From positions 166,206-202,249 of the forward strand of contig JACONM010000012.1 in assembly GCA_014323765.1 (NCBI GenBank): a stretch of 36,044 bases of DNA, read 5' to 3'. Source of the stretch: Cellvibrionales bacterium. Lineage in GTDB: Bacteria > Pseudomonadota > Gammaproteobacteria > Pseudomonadales > GM7GCV1. The notes under the pieces were generated by a model that saw only the letters and a program-made list of their open reading frames with translations, was not told the origin of the DNA and did no database searches. The position numbers and the translations under genes were made by a program. Shown here piece after piece: positions 9,501 through 17,463 of the stretch. The first letter of the stretch is position 1, and the number at the start of each line of letters is the position of its first letter.

Positions 9501-10390
9501 GTGGGGTGGTTGTGGGTCTCGACCTTGATGGCGATATGCAGCGGTTCCGCCACCGCCCGATATTCGCCCGTCTGCGGGGCTGGGAAAAAGTGCTCGCCGC
9601 AAGGCCCCGCCAGCACCGCGGCGTTATCGCGATACGCCGAGAGCACCCCTGCGCCTGCCTGCGCGTGGGTGTTGCGGATCATTTGAAACAGCGAGTGCGG
9701 GCGGTCTTTGCCATCGATAGTCCAGTGGGCATTGAAAATTTTGTGGCGGCAGTGCTCGGAATTGGCCTGCGCGAACATCATCAATTCCGCATCCGTGGGG
9801 TTGCGGGCCAGTTTCCCAAAGCAGGCCAGCAAATAATCGATTTCATCCGCCGCCAAAGCCAACCCCAACTCGGCATTGGCCCGCCGCAGCGCAGCCCCCC
9901 CGTCGCCCAGAATATCGATGCGCCGCAACGGGCGCGGGCGGTGATGGGTGAACAGCTGCGCCGCCGCAACCGGGTCTGCCAGCAGAGTCTCGGTCAGGGG
10001 GTCGTGCAGCAGGCGGGCCGCGGTCGCGTCAAGGGACCATGCGCCCGGCAAAACATAGCGGATGCCGCGCTCGATGCGGCGGACCCCGTGCAATCCGGTG
10101 CGGTGCGCAATATCGGTCGCCTTGCTGCTCCACGGCGAGAGGGTGCCAAGGCGCGGCACCGTCAAAACCACTAGGGCGGCAGCGTCAGGCGGCGACATCT
10201 CCGTTCCCGGCGCATCGAGCAGCTCCGCCAGCCGCTCTTGTTCCGCCACACTGAGCGGCTGTTGCAGGTCGACAAAATACAGATATTGAGCGTACAGATA
10301 GGCGGGGCTTAGGTGCTCGTCGCCCAGTGCCAAGCGCAGTTTCTCCAGCCTAAACGCAGACAGCGCAGGGGCACCGGGCAGCTGAATCAT
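6512..10390 (-). CDS. purL: phosphoribosylformylglycinamidine synthase PurL
   Basis: A 1292-residue large-type PurL carrying out step four of purine synthesis: FGAR + glutamine + ATP to FGAM. The N-terminal domain starts [18 protein letters not shown], matching E. coli. The central synthetase halves contain [46 protein letters not shown] and [16 protein letters not shown]. The C-terminal glutaminase has its nucleophile Cys1136 in [10 protein letters not shown] and the [10 protein letters not shown] motif. ATG 10390 was preferred over an in-frame TTG nine codons upstream. Length equals E. coli PurL (1295). The gene is divergent from mltF, as in E. coli. Confidence 0.98.
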   Translation of the reverse strand: MIQLPGAPALSAFRLEKLRLALGDEHLSPAYLYAQYLYFVDLQQPLSVAEQERLAELLDAPGTEMSPPDAAALVVLTVPRLGTLSPWSSKATDIAHRTGLHGVRRIERGIRYVLPGAWSLDATAARLLHDPLTETLLADPVAAAQLFTHHRPRPLRRIDILGDGGAALRRANAELGLALAADEIDYLLACFGKLARNPTDAELMMFAQANSEHCRHKIFNAHWTIDGKDRPHSLFQMIRNTHAQAGAGVLSAYRDNAAVLAGPCGEHFFPAPQTGEYRAVAEPLHIAIKVETHNHPTAISPFAGAGTGSGGEIRDEGAVGRGAKPKAGLCGFSVSNLQIPGHRQPWEQDYGSPERIARPLQIMLDGPLGAAAFNNEFGRPTLCGYFRTFEQTVGGQRRGYHKPIMLAGGYGTIRAEQIDKGPLEPGCQLIVLGGPAMLIGLGGGAASSQTAGDSSADLDFASVQRQNPEMQRRCQGVIDSCWAQGPHNPIRFIHDVGAGGLANALPELLKDGGVGGQIDLRTIPSDEPGLSPAELWCNEAQERYVLAVYPDDLENFAAICQRERAPYAVVGRTVTQPHIRVDDSLDGTAPIDLPLALLFDTPPSARRIATTVPPKIAPFAADEIDKIPLAQAIERVLAHPAVASKSFLITIGDRSIGGQVVRDQMVGPWQVPVADCAVTVAGFSGVAGEAMALGERTPLALLNAPAAARMAIGEALTNIAAAQIACLSDVKLSANWMCAAGQPGEEAALFAAVQAVGLELCPALGLCIPVGKDSMAMQTRWQEDGQEKGGQEKSVTAPLSLIVSAFAPVVDVGTTMTPVLRTDLGPSRLLFIDLAGGRQRMGGSILAQTHNEMGETAPDLEDTEVLCRFFAFMQSRHQHGGLVAYHDRSDGGLLASLLEMAFAGRCGLNIDLPADCAPLPYLCNEELGAVIQVREADLPAVQASLAAHGLLDATFDIAAPRPDGLVQIYQDDQRIYCNSRAGLQEIWAQVSYQIQKRRDNPDCAIKEFAGIRAADPGLSYKLTFAPADDMCAAPALRRHRPRIAVLREQGVNGQMEMAAAFTAAGCTAVDVPMSDLFSRRVTLAEFQGLVACGGFSYGDVLGAGTGWAKSILYNPLLREQFQDFFADPERLVLGVCNGCQMLAQLRDLVPGAAHWPRFVRNESEQFEARVALLQIERNPSPFFADMAGSVLPVAVAHGEGRAEFASSDSLDKATVAARYVDNHHRVTADYPANPNGSPQGVTALCSENGRVTLMMPHPERVFRTLTNSWRPDDWGADGPWLRMFRNARRWLG

Positions 10391-10582
10391 CGCGGGGTTC
10401 CCCAAAGATGCGGGCAAAAAGACGGGCAGCGCACAGGCGATGCAAACCGCCTATTCTAGCGGAAACATCCCCGCCTCGCCCGCCAAAGACCGCTCCGCAA
10501 GGCGACTTTCCCCCGCCGCTCAATCTGTACAATTCTAGGGCATGGTCCGCCGTCCGCCGCCGAATCGGGAATACCGCTGGGG

Positions 10583-12070
10583 ATGAAAATACCGACATTG
10601 CCGCCGCTATTACGCCATCCGCGCTTTTATGCGGGCGCACTCATCCTACTGCTGATCTGGGCCGGCTTCGATACACCGCGACTCAACGCCCTCGATGCCC
10701 TCAACGAACGCGGCATATTGCGCGTCGCCATCCGCCCCGGGCCGCTCAGCTACTACCGTCACGGCGAGACCACCGGCGGCCTCGACTATCGGCTGCTCAA
10801 TGCGCTGGCCGACCACTTGGGCGTCGAGTTGCAGGTCCGCCTGTACGAAAACCTCGATGCGCTGCTCGCCGCGGTTCATAGCAACGGCATTGATCTGGCC
10901 GCCGCCACCCTGACCGCGACCGAGACGCGCCAATCCCGCTACCAGTTCAGCCAGCCCTATTTGCACGTGGCCATGCTGCTGGTGCAACACAGCCGCAAGC
11001 CGCGACCGGCCAGCATCGCCGAGCTACTCGCAGGCAGCGACGATTACCGGCTGCAGGTCGTGGCCGGCAGCTCCCACGCCGAAAAACTGCGCGAACTACG
11101 GCGCGACCACCCGCAACTCCATTGGCAGGAAGATGCCGAGGTCATCATGTTTCAGCTATTGGAAAAAGTGCAATCCGGCGAGCTCGACTACAGCCTAGTC
11201 GACTCCAGCATTCTGCAGCTGGAACGCGCCATGTTCCCGCGCATCGAGGTCGCCCTGCCGCTCACCGAACCGCAGCCAGTGGGCTTCGCCTTTGCCCGAT
11301 CGCCCGATCATTCACTACTGGAAGCCATCGATGGTTTTCTGCGCGACTATCGCGACAGCGGCGCACTGGGCCACCTGCGAGACAATTATCTGAACCACCA
11401 AGGCCGCCTCGATGTGGCCGGCGCAGCCCTGTTCCGCCGCCGGCTGGAAGAGCGGCTGCCGGAATACGAGCCGTTATTCCGCGAAGTCGCCGCCGAATAC
11501 GACCACGATTGGCTGCTGCTGGCCGCCCAGGCTTATCAGGAATCGCACTGGGAGCCGCGGGCGCGCTCAGCCACCGGGGTGCGCGGCATGATGATGCTCA
11601 CCCGCCCAACCGCCCAGCAAATGGGGGTAACCGACCGGCTCGATGCGGAACAGAGCCTGCGCGGCGGGCTGGCCTATCTGCAACACCTGCACGGGCGCAT
11701 TCCATCGCGCATCCCAGAGCCGGACCGCACCAAGCTGGCCCTCGCCGCCTACAACGTGGGACTCGGCCACCTAAACGATGCCCGCACCCTCGCCCGCCGC
11801 GCCGGTGCCAACCCGGATTCTTGGTCCGTCCTAGCCCGCTACCTACCGCTACTGCGTCAGAAAAAATACTACTCGACCGTGCGGCACGGCTACGCCCGCG
11901 GCCAAGAGCCGGTTACCTACGTGACCAATATCTATAACTACAAGCGCATCCTCGACTGGCACATCTGGCAACGCGAGCTGCAATTCGACACCCTGTTCGA
12001 AGACCGCCGCAACGGGCCGGCCACCACCCCCTATCAGGATATTTTGGACGCGTCGCTGGCTCCGCTATAA
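10583..12070 (+). CDS. mltF: membrane-bound lytic murein transglycosylase F
   Basis: A 495-residue periplasmic enzyme that cleaves peptidoglycan to 1,6-anhydromuropeptides. After an N-terminal signal/anchor (about residues 15-27) comes a solute-binding-like regulatory domain (ILRVAIRPGPLSYYRHGE to about residue 265). The SLT domain follows, with catalytic Glu320 in AQAYQESHWEPRARS, GVRGMMMLT, AAYNVGLGHLNDAR and YVTNIYNYKRIL. E. coli MltF has the same layout. A TACAAT box at 10528-10533 may be its -10 element, with no convincing -35. Divergent from purL and convergent with tadA, with a 16-base gap and no terminator seen. Confidence 0.95.
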   Translation: MKIPTLPPLLRHPRFYAGALILLLIWAGFDTPRLNALDALNERGILRVAIRPGPLSYYRHGETTGGLDYRLLNALADHLGVELQVRLYENLDALLAAVHSNGIDLAAATLTATETRQSRYQFSQPYLHVAMLLVQHSRKPRPASIAELLAGSDDYRLQVVAGSSHAEKLRELRRDHPQLHWQEDAEVIMFQLLEKVQSGELDYSLVDSSILQLERAMFPRIEVALPLTEPQPVGFAFARSPDHSLLEAIDGFLRDYRDSGALGHLRDNYLNHQGRLDVAGAALFRRRLEERLPEYEPLFREVAAEYDHDWLLLAAQAYQESHWEPRARSATGVRGMMMLTRPTAQQMGVTDRLDAEQSLRGGLAYLQHLHGRIPSRIPEPDRTKLALAAYNVGLGHLNDARTLARRAGANPDSWSVLARYLPLLRQKKYYSTVRHGYARGQEPVTYVTNIYNYKRILDWHIWQRELQFDTLFEDRRNGPATTPYQDILDASLAPL

Positions 12071-12086
12071 CCCATCCAAAACCAGC

Positions 12087-12551
12087 CTAGCCGCGCCGCT
12101 GGCGAAAAAACGCTTGCAACAGAGCGGCACTCTGCGGAGCCAAACAACCGCCGCTGTGTACCACGCGATGGTTCAGATAGTCGCCATCCAGCAGCCGCGC
12201 CCGCGAGACCACCGCTCCAGCGCGCGGCTCGGCGGCCCCGTAGACTAGCCGCGAGACCCGCGCATGCACCAAAGCCCCGGCGCACATAGCGCAGGGCTCG
12301 ATGCTCACATAAAGGACTGCCCCCGGCAGCCGATAATTGCCCACCCGGCGGCAGGCGGTGCGCAACGCCTGAATTTCCGCATGCGCACTGGGGTCCAGCA
12401 GGCTGCGCGACTGATTGCGCCCTTCGCCGATGAGCTCGCCATCGCGCACCATCAACGCCCCGACCGGCACCTCGCCCGCCGCGGCTGCCTGCGCCGCCAA
12501 TGCCAAAGCGTGCTCCATCCAACGCGCATCCGCGACCGTCTCAGTATTCAT
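12087..12551 (-). CDS. tadA: tRNA-specific adenosine deaminase TadA
   Basis: A 154-residue zinc deaminase that converts A34 to inosine in tRNA-Arg(ACG). The active site is clear: HAEIQAL (zinc His and proton-shuttling Glu) and EPCAMCAGA (two zinc Cys). VPVGALMV and NHRVVHSGG are also typical. ATG 12551 gives the normal length. It overlaps the end of ccmE by 11 bases and so is probably translated from the ccm transcript. The purL-mltF-tadA neighbourhood is conserved with E. coli, but its union with ccm is not an E. coli feature. Confidence 0.96.
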   Translation of the reverse strand: MNTETVADARWMEHALALAAQAAAAGEVPVGALMVRDGELIGEGRNQSRSLLDPSAHAEIQALRTACRRVGNYRLPGAVLYVSIEPCAMCAGALVHARVSRLVYGAAEPRAGAVVSRARLLDGDYLNHRVVHSGGCLAPQSAALLQAFFRQRRG

Positions 12552-12987
12552 CCGCGTCCGGCGGTCTAGCCTGCTCAATAGCGCGTTGCACCTCAGGCGG
12601 CTGATAATTTTCATCGTGGCGAGCCAGCACCTGCTCGGCGCGCACTGTGCCCTGCGCATCCAGCCGACCGACCGCCACCACCCCCTGCCCGGGGCGAAAC
12701 AGGTCCGGCAAAATACCCTCAAAGGTGACCGGCACCGTAGCAGCCGTATCGGTCACCAAAAAAACCACCGCCAAGCTATCCGGCGCCCGCTCGACCGAAC
12801 CGGGCACCACCAGCCCGCCGACTCGCAGCCGCTGATTGAGCGGGACGACGCCAGCCACAATTTGACTCGGGGTAAAAAACAGGTTGATATTCTGCCGCAG
12901 CGCATAGAGCACCAGCCCCAACGCCAAACTAGCCGCCACCACTAGCCCCAACAAAGCCAGCAAACGCCGCCGCCGCACCGGCCTCAC
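12541..12987 (-). CDS. ccmE: cytochrome c maturation heme chaperone CcmE
   Basis: A 148-residue periplasmic heme chaperone anchored by one N-terminal membrane helix (about residues 9-29). The covalent heme-binding motif is intact: LARHDENYQPPEV with His124 and Tyr128. FFTPSQIV and RVGGLVVPGSV mark the OB-fold. The start is GTG 12987, which overlaps the ccmD stop as GTGA and has GGGAGAG upstream. The 3' end overlaps tadA. CcmE takes heme from the CcmABCD complex and hands it to CcmF, which is not encoded in this window. Confidence 0.96.
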   Translation of the reverse strand: MRPVRRRRLLALLGLVVAASLALGLVLYALRQNINLFFTPSQIVAGVVPLNQRLRVGGLVVPGSVERAPDSLAVVFLVTDTAATVPVTFEGILPDLFRPGQGVVAVGRLDAQGTVRAEQVLARHDENYQPPEVQRAIEQARPPDADEY

Positions 12988-13181
12988 GGCGACTCTCCCG
13001 CACCGCCAGCCGCAGCCCGACGCCCCCGCTCCCGGCGCAACCGCATCAGAATACGCCGCCGGGCACACCACAGCCAACCCAAATTCCAAAGCAGCGCCGC
13101 CACAAAACCGCCGTAAGCCAGCCACACATAAAGCCCGTGCCCGCCCATCGCCAAAAACGCCCCCCAAGAATCAAACTGCAT
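12984..13181 (-). CDS. ccmD: heme exporter subunit CcmD
   Basis: A 65-residue single-pass protein that holds CcmE to the CcmABC complex. MQFDSWGAFLAMGGHGLYVWLAY is the typical CcmD N-terminus, followed by one membrane helix and an Arg-rich cytosolic tail (RRRILMRLRRERGRR). ATG 13181 is preceded by GGGGAAGGCGGG. It sits 11 bases after ccmC and overlaps ccmE. Confidence 0.92.
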   Translation of the reverse strand: MQFDSWGAFLAMGGHGLYVWLAYGGFVAALLWNLGWLWCARRRILMRLRRERGRRAAAGGAGESP

Positions 13182-13192
13182 CCCGCCTTCCC

Positions 13193-13942
13193 CTACGCCG
13201 CCCCATCGACCAACCGCCGCACCCAATCGGTATGGCGTTCCCGATAAAGAATCTCCGACTGCATCTGAAACAGCACCACCGCAGCAAACAACGCATAAAA
13301 CCCCAACACCGCCACCAAGGCCGGCAACCACATCTCCGCCGGCATGGCCGGCGGCGCGGTCAGCGTAAAGGTAGCCGGCTGATGCAGCGTGTGCCACCAG
13401 TTCACCGAAAACTTAATGATTGGCAAATTGAGCGCCCCCAACACACAAACCAACGCAGCCGCCCGCCCGCCGGTACGCGTCGACCCAAACGCCCCATGCA
13501 TGCCAATCACCCCCAAATAGAGAAAAAACTGCACCAGGGTCGCAGTCAGGCGCGCATCCCACTCCCACCAAGTGCCCCAAGCCGGCTTGCCCCAAATAGC
13601 CCCGGTCCCCAATGCCAGTGCCGTCATAGAAGCCCCAAAAGGGGCAGCAGCGCGAATAAACAGGTCCGCCAGCTTCACCCGCCACACCAACACCACCAAG
13701 GCGGCAACCGCCATCCCCGCAAAAACACTCTGCGCCAACACCGCAGCCGGCAGGTGAATATAAAAAATGCGGAAGCTATCGCCCTGCTGATAATCCGGCG
13801 GCGCAAAAGCCAGCCCCCAAACCAGTGCCACCGCCAACAACCCCGCAGCAGCGACCGCACACCAGGGAATACAGGCCCCGCTCCGCCGATAAAACCAGCG
13901 CGGCGAGGCCCATTGGTGCAGCCAGTTCCAGCGGCTCTTCAT
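13193..13942 (-). CDS. ccmC: heme export protein CcmC
   Basis: A 249-residue membrane protein with six hydrophobic segments that loads heme onto CcmE. It has the WxWD heme-handling motif (WGTWWEWDARLT) and the two axial His contexts, YIHLPAA and WWHTLHQPATF. ATG 13942 (MKSRWNWLHQWASP) was chosen because the family begins there; the frame is open further upstream but overlaps ccmB. Gap to ccmB is 13 bases. Confidence 0.96.
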   Translation of the reverse strand: MKSRWNWLHQWASPRWFYRRSGACIPWCAVAAAGLLAVALVWGLAFAPPDYQQGDSFRIFYIHLPAAVLAQSVFAGMAVAALVVLVWRVKLADLFIRAAAPFGASMTALALGTGAIWGKPAWGTWWEWDARLTATLVQFFLYLGVIGMHGAFGSTRTGGRAAALVCVLGALNLPIIKFSVNWWHTLHQPATFTLTAPPAMPAEMWLPALVAVLGFYALFAAVVLFQMQSEILYRERHTDWVRRLVDGAA

Positions 13943-13955
13943 CGATTTATCAGGC

Positions 13956-14618
13956 TCAATCCAAATGCACGGCAATGCGCACCGCCGCCGCGATCGCATG
14001 CGGGGCGACCGCCGCAACGCCGATCAGCAGCGCACCCAAAAAAGCGAGTTGCCCGGCAGCACTCCCCCCCGCAGAGGCAGCGGCCACCGCACTACTGCCA
14101 AAGATCAGCACCGGCATAAACAGCGGCAATACTAACAGAGCAAGCAGCAGATTAGCCCGCCCCAGCGGCAAGGTCAGGGCCGCCGCCGCCGCGCCCAGCA
14201 ACACCAAAGTCGGGGTACCGAGCAGCAAACTCTGCACCAACACCGGCCACGCCGCCACCGGCAAATGCAGCATCCCCCCCAACACCGGGGCCAGCAACGC
14301 CAGCGGCAGGCCCGTCAGCACCCAATAACCAAACACCCGCAGCGCAAGCAAGCGAGCCAGCGAATGGCGGCTGAACAACAGCTGCTCCAATGCACCGCTA
14401 ACAAAATCATGGCGAAACAAACTGTCCAGCGACAGCAACACCGCCAGAACAGCCGCCACCCAAATTACCCCGGGAGCCAACCCCCCCAACCGCTCCGCCT
14501 CGGGCGAGACCGCCAGCGGAAAAAGCGCACAAACCAGCACAAAAAACCCCAGCGGATTGAACAGTTCAGCACCACGCCGCGCCAACAACCGCATCTCAGT
14601 GCGCAATAAAATACCCAT
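13956..14618 (-). CDS. ccmB: heme exporter permease CcmB
   Basis: A 220-residue permease with about six membrane helices, partner of the CcmA ATPase. Family motifs are NPLGFFVLVCALFPL, APGVIWVAAVLAVLLSLDSLFRHD, LLGTPTLVLLG and LPLFMPVLIFG. The start is either ATG 14618 (chosen; the length equals E. coli CcmB) or a TTG three codons upstream that overlaps the ccmA stop as TTGA. Confidence 0.95.
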   Translation of the reverse strand: MGILLRTEMRLLARRGAELFNPLGFFVLVCALFPLAVSPEAERLGGLAPGVIWVAAVLAVLLSLDSLFRHDFVSGALEQLLFSRHSLARLLALRVFGYWVLTGLPLALLAPVLGGMLHLPVAAWPVLVQSLLLGTPTLVLLGAAAAALTLPLGRANLLLALLVLPLFMPVLIFGSSAVAAASAGGSAAGQLAFLGALLIGVAAVAPHAIAAAVRIAVHLD

Positions 14619-14623
14619 GCGCC

Positions 14624-15274
14624 TCAATCCCCCCGCTCACCCAACCCGCCCGAACCGACCGCCAAACGCCGCACCGCCGCCCGCCCAAATTGCGCCGCTT
14701 GATGAGTCGCCAACACCACCGCCCCGCCCTCTTCCGCCCGCCGCGCAATCCAACCACTCACAGTCGCCACGCCCGCCGCATCGAGAGCCGTGAACGGCTC
14801 ATCCAAGATCCACAAAGGCGCAGGCACCCCCAAACCAAGCCGCGCCAACGCCAAGCGCCGACATTGCCCGGCAGACAACCACGCCCCCAGCTCACACTCG
14901 TACCCCGCCAGCCCCACCGCCCGCAGCAACCGCCGCAACCCAGAATCCGCCCCCGCCACCGAATGCAAATGCGCATACCAACGCAGGTTTTCCAACGCCG
15001 TCAGCCCCTCGCGCACGGCGGGCTTATGGCCAATGTAAAGCAGCTCATCGTTATATTCCGCCGCCCGCGCCCGCTCACCGCGCCAATAAAGCCGCCCAGC
15101 CAACGGCTCCAACACCCCAGCCAACACCCGCAACAGGCTACTTTTACCCGCCCCATTGGGTCCGACCACCTGCAAAATCTCACCCGCCCGCAACACCAGG
15201 CAAAGGCGCTCAAACAACAGCCTCGCGCCGCGCTCCACGCAAAGCCCCTCCACACGCAACAGAGCATCGGACAT
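14624..15274 (-). CDS. ccmA: cytochrome c biogenesis ATPase CcmA
   Basis: A 216-residue ABC ATPase that releases holo-CcmE. Walker A VGPNGAGKSS (about residues 37-46), signature LSAGQCRRLALARL, Walker B LWILDEPF and the H-loop ATHQAA are all present. First gene of the ccm block; the stop abuts or overlaps ccmB. No Shine-Dalgarno is visible at ATG 15274, but a TATAAT box lies about 45 bases upstream. Confidence 0.96.
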   Translation of the reverse strand: MSDALLRVEGLCVERGARLLFERLCLVLRAGEILQVVGPNGAGKSSLLRVLAGVLEPLAGRLYWRGERARAAEYNDELLYIGHKPAVREGLTALENLRWYAHLHSVAGADSGLRRLLRAVGLAGYECELGAWLSAGQCRRLALARLGLGVPAPLWILDEPFTALDAAGVATVSGWIARRAEEGGAVVLATHQAAQFGRAAVRRLAVGSGGLGERGD

Positions 15275-15315
15275 TCGATTGTGTCGGGGATAGGCAGGCG
15301 ATCTGAATACGCCCC

Positions 15316-15321
15316 ATTATA
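15316..15321 (-). promoter_or_regulatory. TATAAT -10 box upstream of ccmA
   Basis: A perfect minus-strand TATAAT lies 42-47 bases before the ccmA start in a 103-base gap. The expected -35 region is a poor match. It probably drives ccmABCDE-tadA. Confidence 0.4.
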
Positions 15322-15377
15322 GCCACCAGACACAGGCAACCGACCGCACCGCGAGCAGCGTTTTCAGGCAATCAAAT

Positions 15378-15935
15378 TCAACCGGGAAACGCCCGCGATG
15401 GCTTGAAAAATCCAGCGAGCGGCTGAATGACCGCCGCACCCTCCGTAATGGGCGGCTCGCCAAACACATTCACCTCGCGAACCCGAATAGCGAATACTTT
15501 TTCGATTTCTTCAGGGTCTAGGGGTGCCCCCTGAATGGTCAACACCATGCCGCGGTTTGACTGATACGTGTTAAAGGCAATATCGCCGATCAATACCGCT
15601 TCTTCCGTGCGCCAAGCCCGGCGGACCGGCAGCCTATATTGCCACTTATTCCGCCAATCCGCTTGCCGCTTGCGCGTCATGAAATCTTCAGTAGCCCTTT
15701 CAAAGTCACGAACGGGAACGGCATCAATCTGAGCAAATCCGAGAACGTGACGGCGCAACTCGCACTCTGGCGAAGATACGGTGCAATAAGACAGCATCAA
15801 GTCGCCATCATTTAACTGATTGAGCACACGGTCGCGATCAGCCTCCTTGGTCCAGCCGACAAAACCCGTTTCTTCTGGGTGAAAGCGGAAGTCACCGCGA
15901 ATCCATATCTGTTTCCCGTGCGGCAAACCCGCCAT
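15378..15935 (-). CDS. uncharacterised protein, possibly PUA/EVE-like
   Basis: A 185-residue soluble protein that I do not recognise. ATG 15935 follows a GGAGAAAAG motif. It has no signal peptide or membrane helix and is rich in aromatic and Arg residues. The stretch DRVLNQLNDGDLMLSYCTV followed by HVLGFAQIDAVPV (about residues 35-75) resembles in layout the 'GD-hydrophobic-Y ... GFA-hydrophobic' pattern of EVE/PUA-like nucleic-acid readers. That is inference from pattern only. It stands alone between ccmA and a thioredoxin-like gene, both on the same strand, and looks like an accessory insertion. A predicted CATAAT box is at 15975-15970. Confidence 0.5.
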   Translation of the reverse strand: MAGLPHGKQIWIRGDFRFHPEETGFVGWTKEADRDRVLNQLNDGDLMLSYCTVSSPECELRRHVLGFAQIDAVPVRDFERATEDFMTRKRQADWRNKWQYRLPVRRAWRTEEAVLIGDIAFNTYQSNRGMVLTIQGAPLDPEEIEKVFAIRVREVNVFGEPPITEGAAVIQPLAGFFKPSRAFPG

Positions 15936-16055
15936 GCTTTCTTTTCTCCGCTCACAGATCAGGGGCTAAGATTATGCACAACAAGCTTCCTCAGCCCCAG
16001 AGAGATTTCAAACCCAAGCAGAGTGCGCCTGCGTGGCAGACCAATATCACGCCCT

Positions 16056-16517
16056 CTAGGGTCGCCACTTACGCAAATTCGCCTCCAAACTAGCCAGCGT
16101 CTGCGGCCCGTGCAGCCGCTCCAAAACCCGCCCACGGCGCACCACCAAAGTAGTCGGCAACACCTGCGGGCGAGCATAGCCGAGGACCACATCCGGATCG
16201 TCGAGCAAGACCGCTATCCGCACATCCATCTGCGCAACCTGACGGGCGAGCACCGCCGGCTCCGGAAGATCGTAATGCACCGCATAAAGCGCAACCGCCG
16301 CCGGGTAACGCCGCTGAAACTCGGCCAGCTCAGGCATTTCATGCAAACAGGGGCGGCACCAAGCGGCCCAGTAATTGAGATACACCAAGCGCGACTCGCG
16401 CCGCAAATCCACCGATTCGCCATCCAGCAACCGCAGGCGACCCTCGGACTGCGGTGGCGAACAAGCGGCCAGCAACCCCAGAAAAATGCAGACCCACGCC
16501 AGCGAACCGCCAGCCAT
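16056..16517 (-). CDS. TlpA-like thioredoxin lipoprotein
   Basis: About 153 residues with an N-terminal signal ending in lipobox LLAAC (Cys at about residue 20), then a thioredoxin fold with the CxxC active site in NYWAAWCRPCLHEMPEL (about residues 50-66) and a cis-Pro motif QVLPTTLVV. It is probably a periplasmic thiol-disulfide reductase. It could serve cytochrome c maturation in the role of CcmG, since the ccm block nearby lacks ccmG; that is inference. The start is uncertain: ATG 16517 has an AAGG site but no charged n-region, whereas a GTG at 16547 would add arginines. Confidence 0.85.
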   Translation of the reverse strand: MAGGSLAWVCIFLGLLAACSPPQSEGRLRLLDGESVDLRRESRLVYLNYWAAWCRPCLHEMPELAEFQRRYPAAVALYAVHYDLPEPAVLARQVAQMDVRIAVLLDDPDVVLGYARPQVLPTTLVVRRGRVLERLHGPQTLASLEANLRKWRP

Positions 16518-16668
16518 CCAGCCTTGCGCCCTTGGCGACCGGAACACGATCGATCGGGCCGCGACGAATGGGCGATGAAGTCCGCCGCCCACCGCCACAA
16601 TCTGCCGCCAAAGCACCGCCCGTCTCATTATCTGCCTCGCCCTCACCCAAAACTCCCACAGAAACCCG

Positions 16669-16696
16669 TTGCCATTGCCCACAATGTGCCTAAAAT
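16669..16696 (+). promoter_or_regulatory. predicted sigma70 promoter of arsC-DUF2069-sppA
   Basis: TTGCCA (16669-16674), 16-base spacer, TAAAAT (16691-16696). Both boxes are near consensus. It is 33 bases before the arsC ATG, giving a short leader in which no Shine-Dalgarno is seen. Confidence 0.55.
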
Positions 16697-16729
16697 GCCG
16701 CCTCGCCGCCCCACCCCGGCCCCAATCCC

Positions 16730-17089
16730 ATGCACGACCTTACCCTCTACCACAACCCGCGCTGTTCCAAATCCCGGCAGACGCTCGCCCTGCTACAAGA
16801 AGCGGGCACCGAGCCCACCGTGCGCCTCTACCTACGCCAGCCGCCAACCGCCACCGAATTACGCAGCATTCTGCAAAAACTAGGGCTAAAAGCCCGCCAG
16901 CTATTGCGCAAAGGCGAACCCCCCTACAAAGAACTCAACCTAGCCAACCCAGATCTCACCGAGCAACAGCTAATCGCCGCCATGGTCGCCCACCCCATCC
17001 TAATCGAACGCCCAATCCTAATTAGCGGCTCACGCGCCATCCTTGGCCGACCGCCAGAAAACGCACTGCAGCTGCTGAATCCCGCATGA
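16730..17089 (+). CDS. arsC: ArsC-family arsenate reductase
   Basis: A 119-residue thioredoxin-fold protein of the glutaredoxin-coupled ArsC type. It starts MHDLTLYHNPRCSKSRQTL with the catalytic Cys12, has RKGEPPYKELNL, and ends with HPILIERPIL containing the anion-binding Arg. These residues support arsenate reduction or a related thiol function. No arsenic operon genes are nearby, so the physiological role is uncertain. The TGA overlaps the next gene by 4 bases (ATGA). Confidence 0.88.
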   Translation: MHDLTLYHNPRCSKSRQTLALLQEAGTEPTVRLYLRQPPTATELRSILQKLGLKARQLLRKGEPPYKELNLANPDLTEQQLIAAMVAHPILIERPILISGSRAILGRPPENALQLLNPA

Positions 17090-17463
17090 CCTACCCCGTC
17101 AAAGCGGCCCGCAGCCGACTGCTCGTGCTCGCCCTGCTGGCCACCCTGATAGGCTATTATAGTTGGCTGCACCTAAGCAGCGCGACGGACGCACTCTTAC
17201 GCATCGCCATTAGCTGCCTGCCGCTCGCACTCTGTGTCCCCGGCCTGCTACGCCGCCAGCACCGCGCCGCCAGCCTGCTGTGTTTCGTGCTGCTGCTGTA
17301 TTTTATGCTCGCCGTGCAATGGCTATTCGCGCCGGGCAATATTTGGCGCGACAGCCTAGTCACCGCACTGATTGCGCTGCTATTCACCGCCGCCATGCTC
17401 TACAGCCGCTGGCAGCACCGCGCCGATATTTTCACGCTAAAAAATGGGAACCAACATGGCTAA
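17086..17463 (+). CDS. DUF2069 membrane protein
   Basis: A 125-residue protein with four predicted membrane helices and short loops. It matches the DUF2069 pattern, including LLYFMLAVQWLF and the conserved tail TAAMLYSRWQHR. Function unknown. It overlaps arsC by 4 bases and the start of sppA by 8 bases, so the three genes form one operon. ArsC-family genes next to DUF2069 are known in Pseudomonas-like bacteria. Confidence 0.8.
   Translation: MTYPVKAARSRLLVLALLATLIGYYSWLHLSSATDALLRIAISCLPLALCVPGLLRRQHRAASLLCFVLLLYFMLAVQWLFAPGNIWRDSLVTALIALLFTAAMLYSRWQHRADIFTLKNGNQHG

Noticed and set aside
4750-10582. Replication terminus dif site near the skew switch
   Set aside because: I searched the gaps by eye for the XerC/XerD half-sites with a central 6-8 base spacer and found nothing resembling them; the skew pattern alone does not prove a terminus.
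15879-16883. Plus-strand frame of 334 codons opposite the TlpA-like gene
   Set aside because: Its translation is extreme in Pro, Arg and His, it overlaps three supported genes, and it has no ribosome-binding site.
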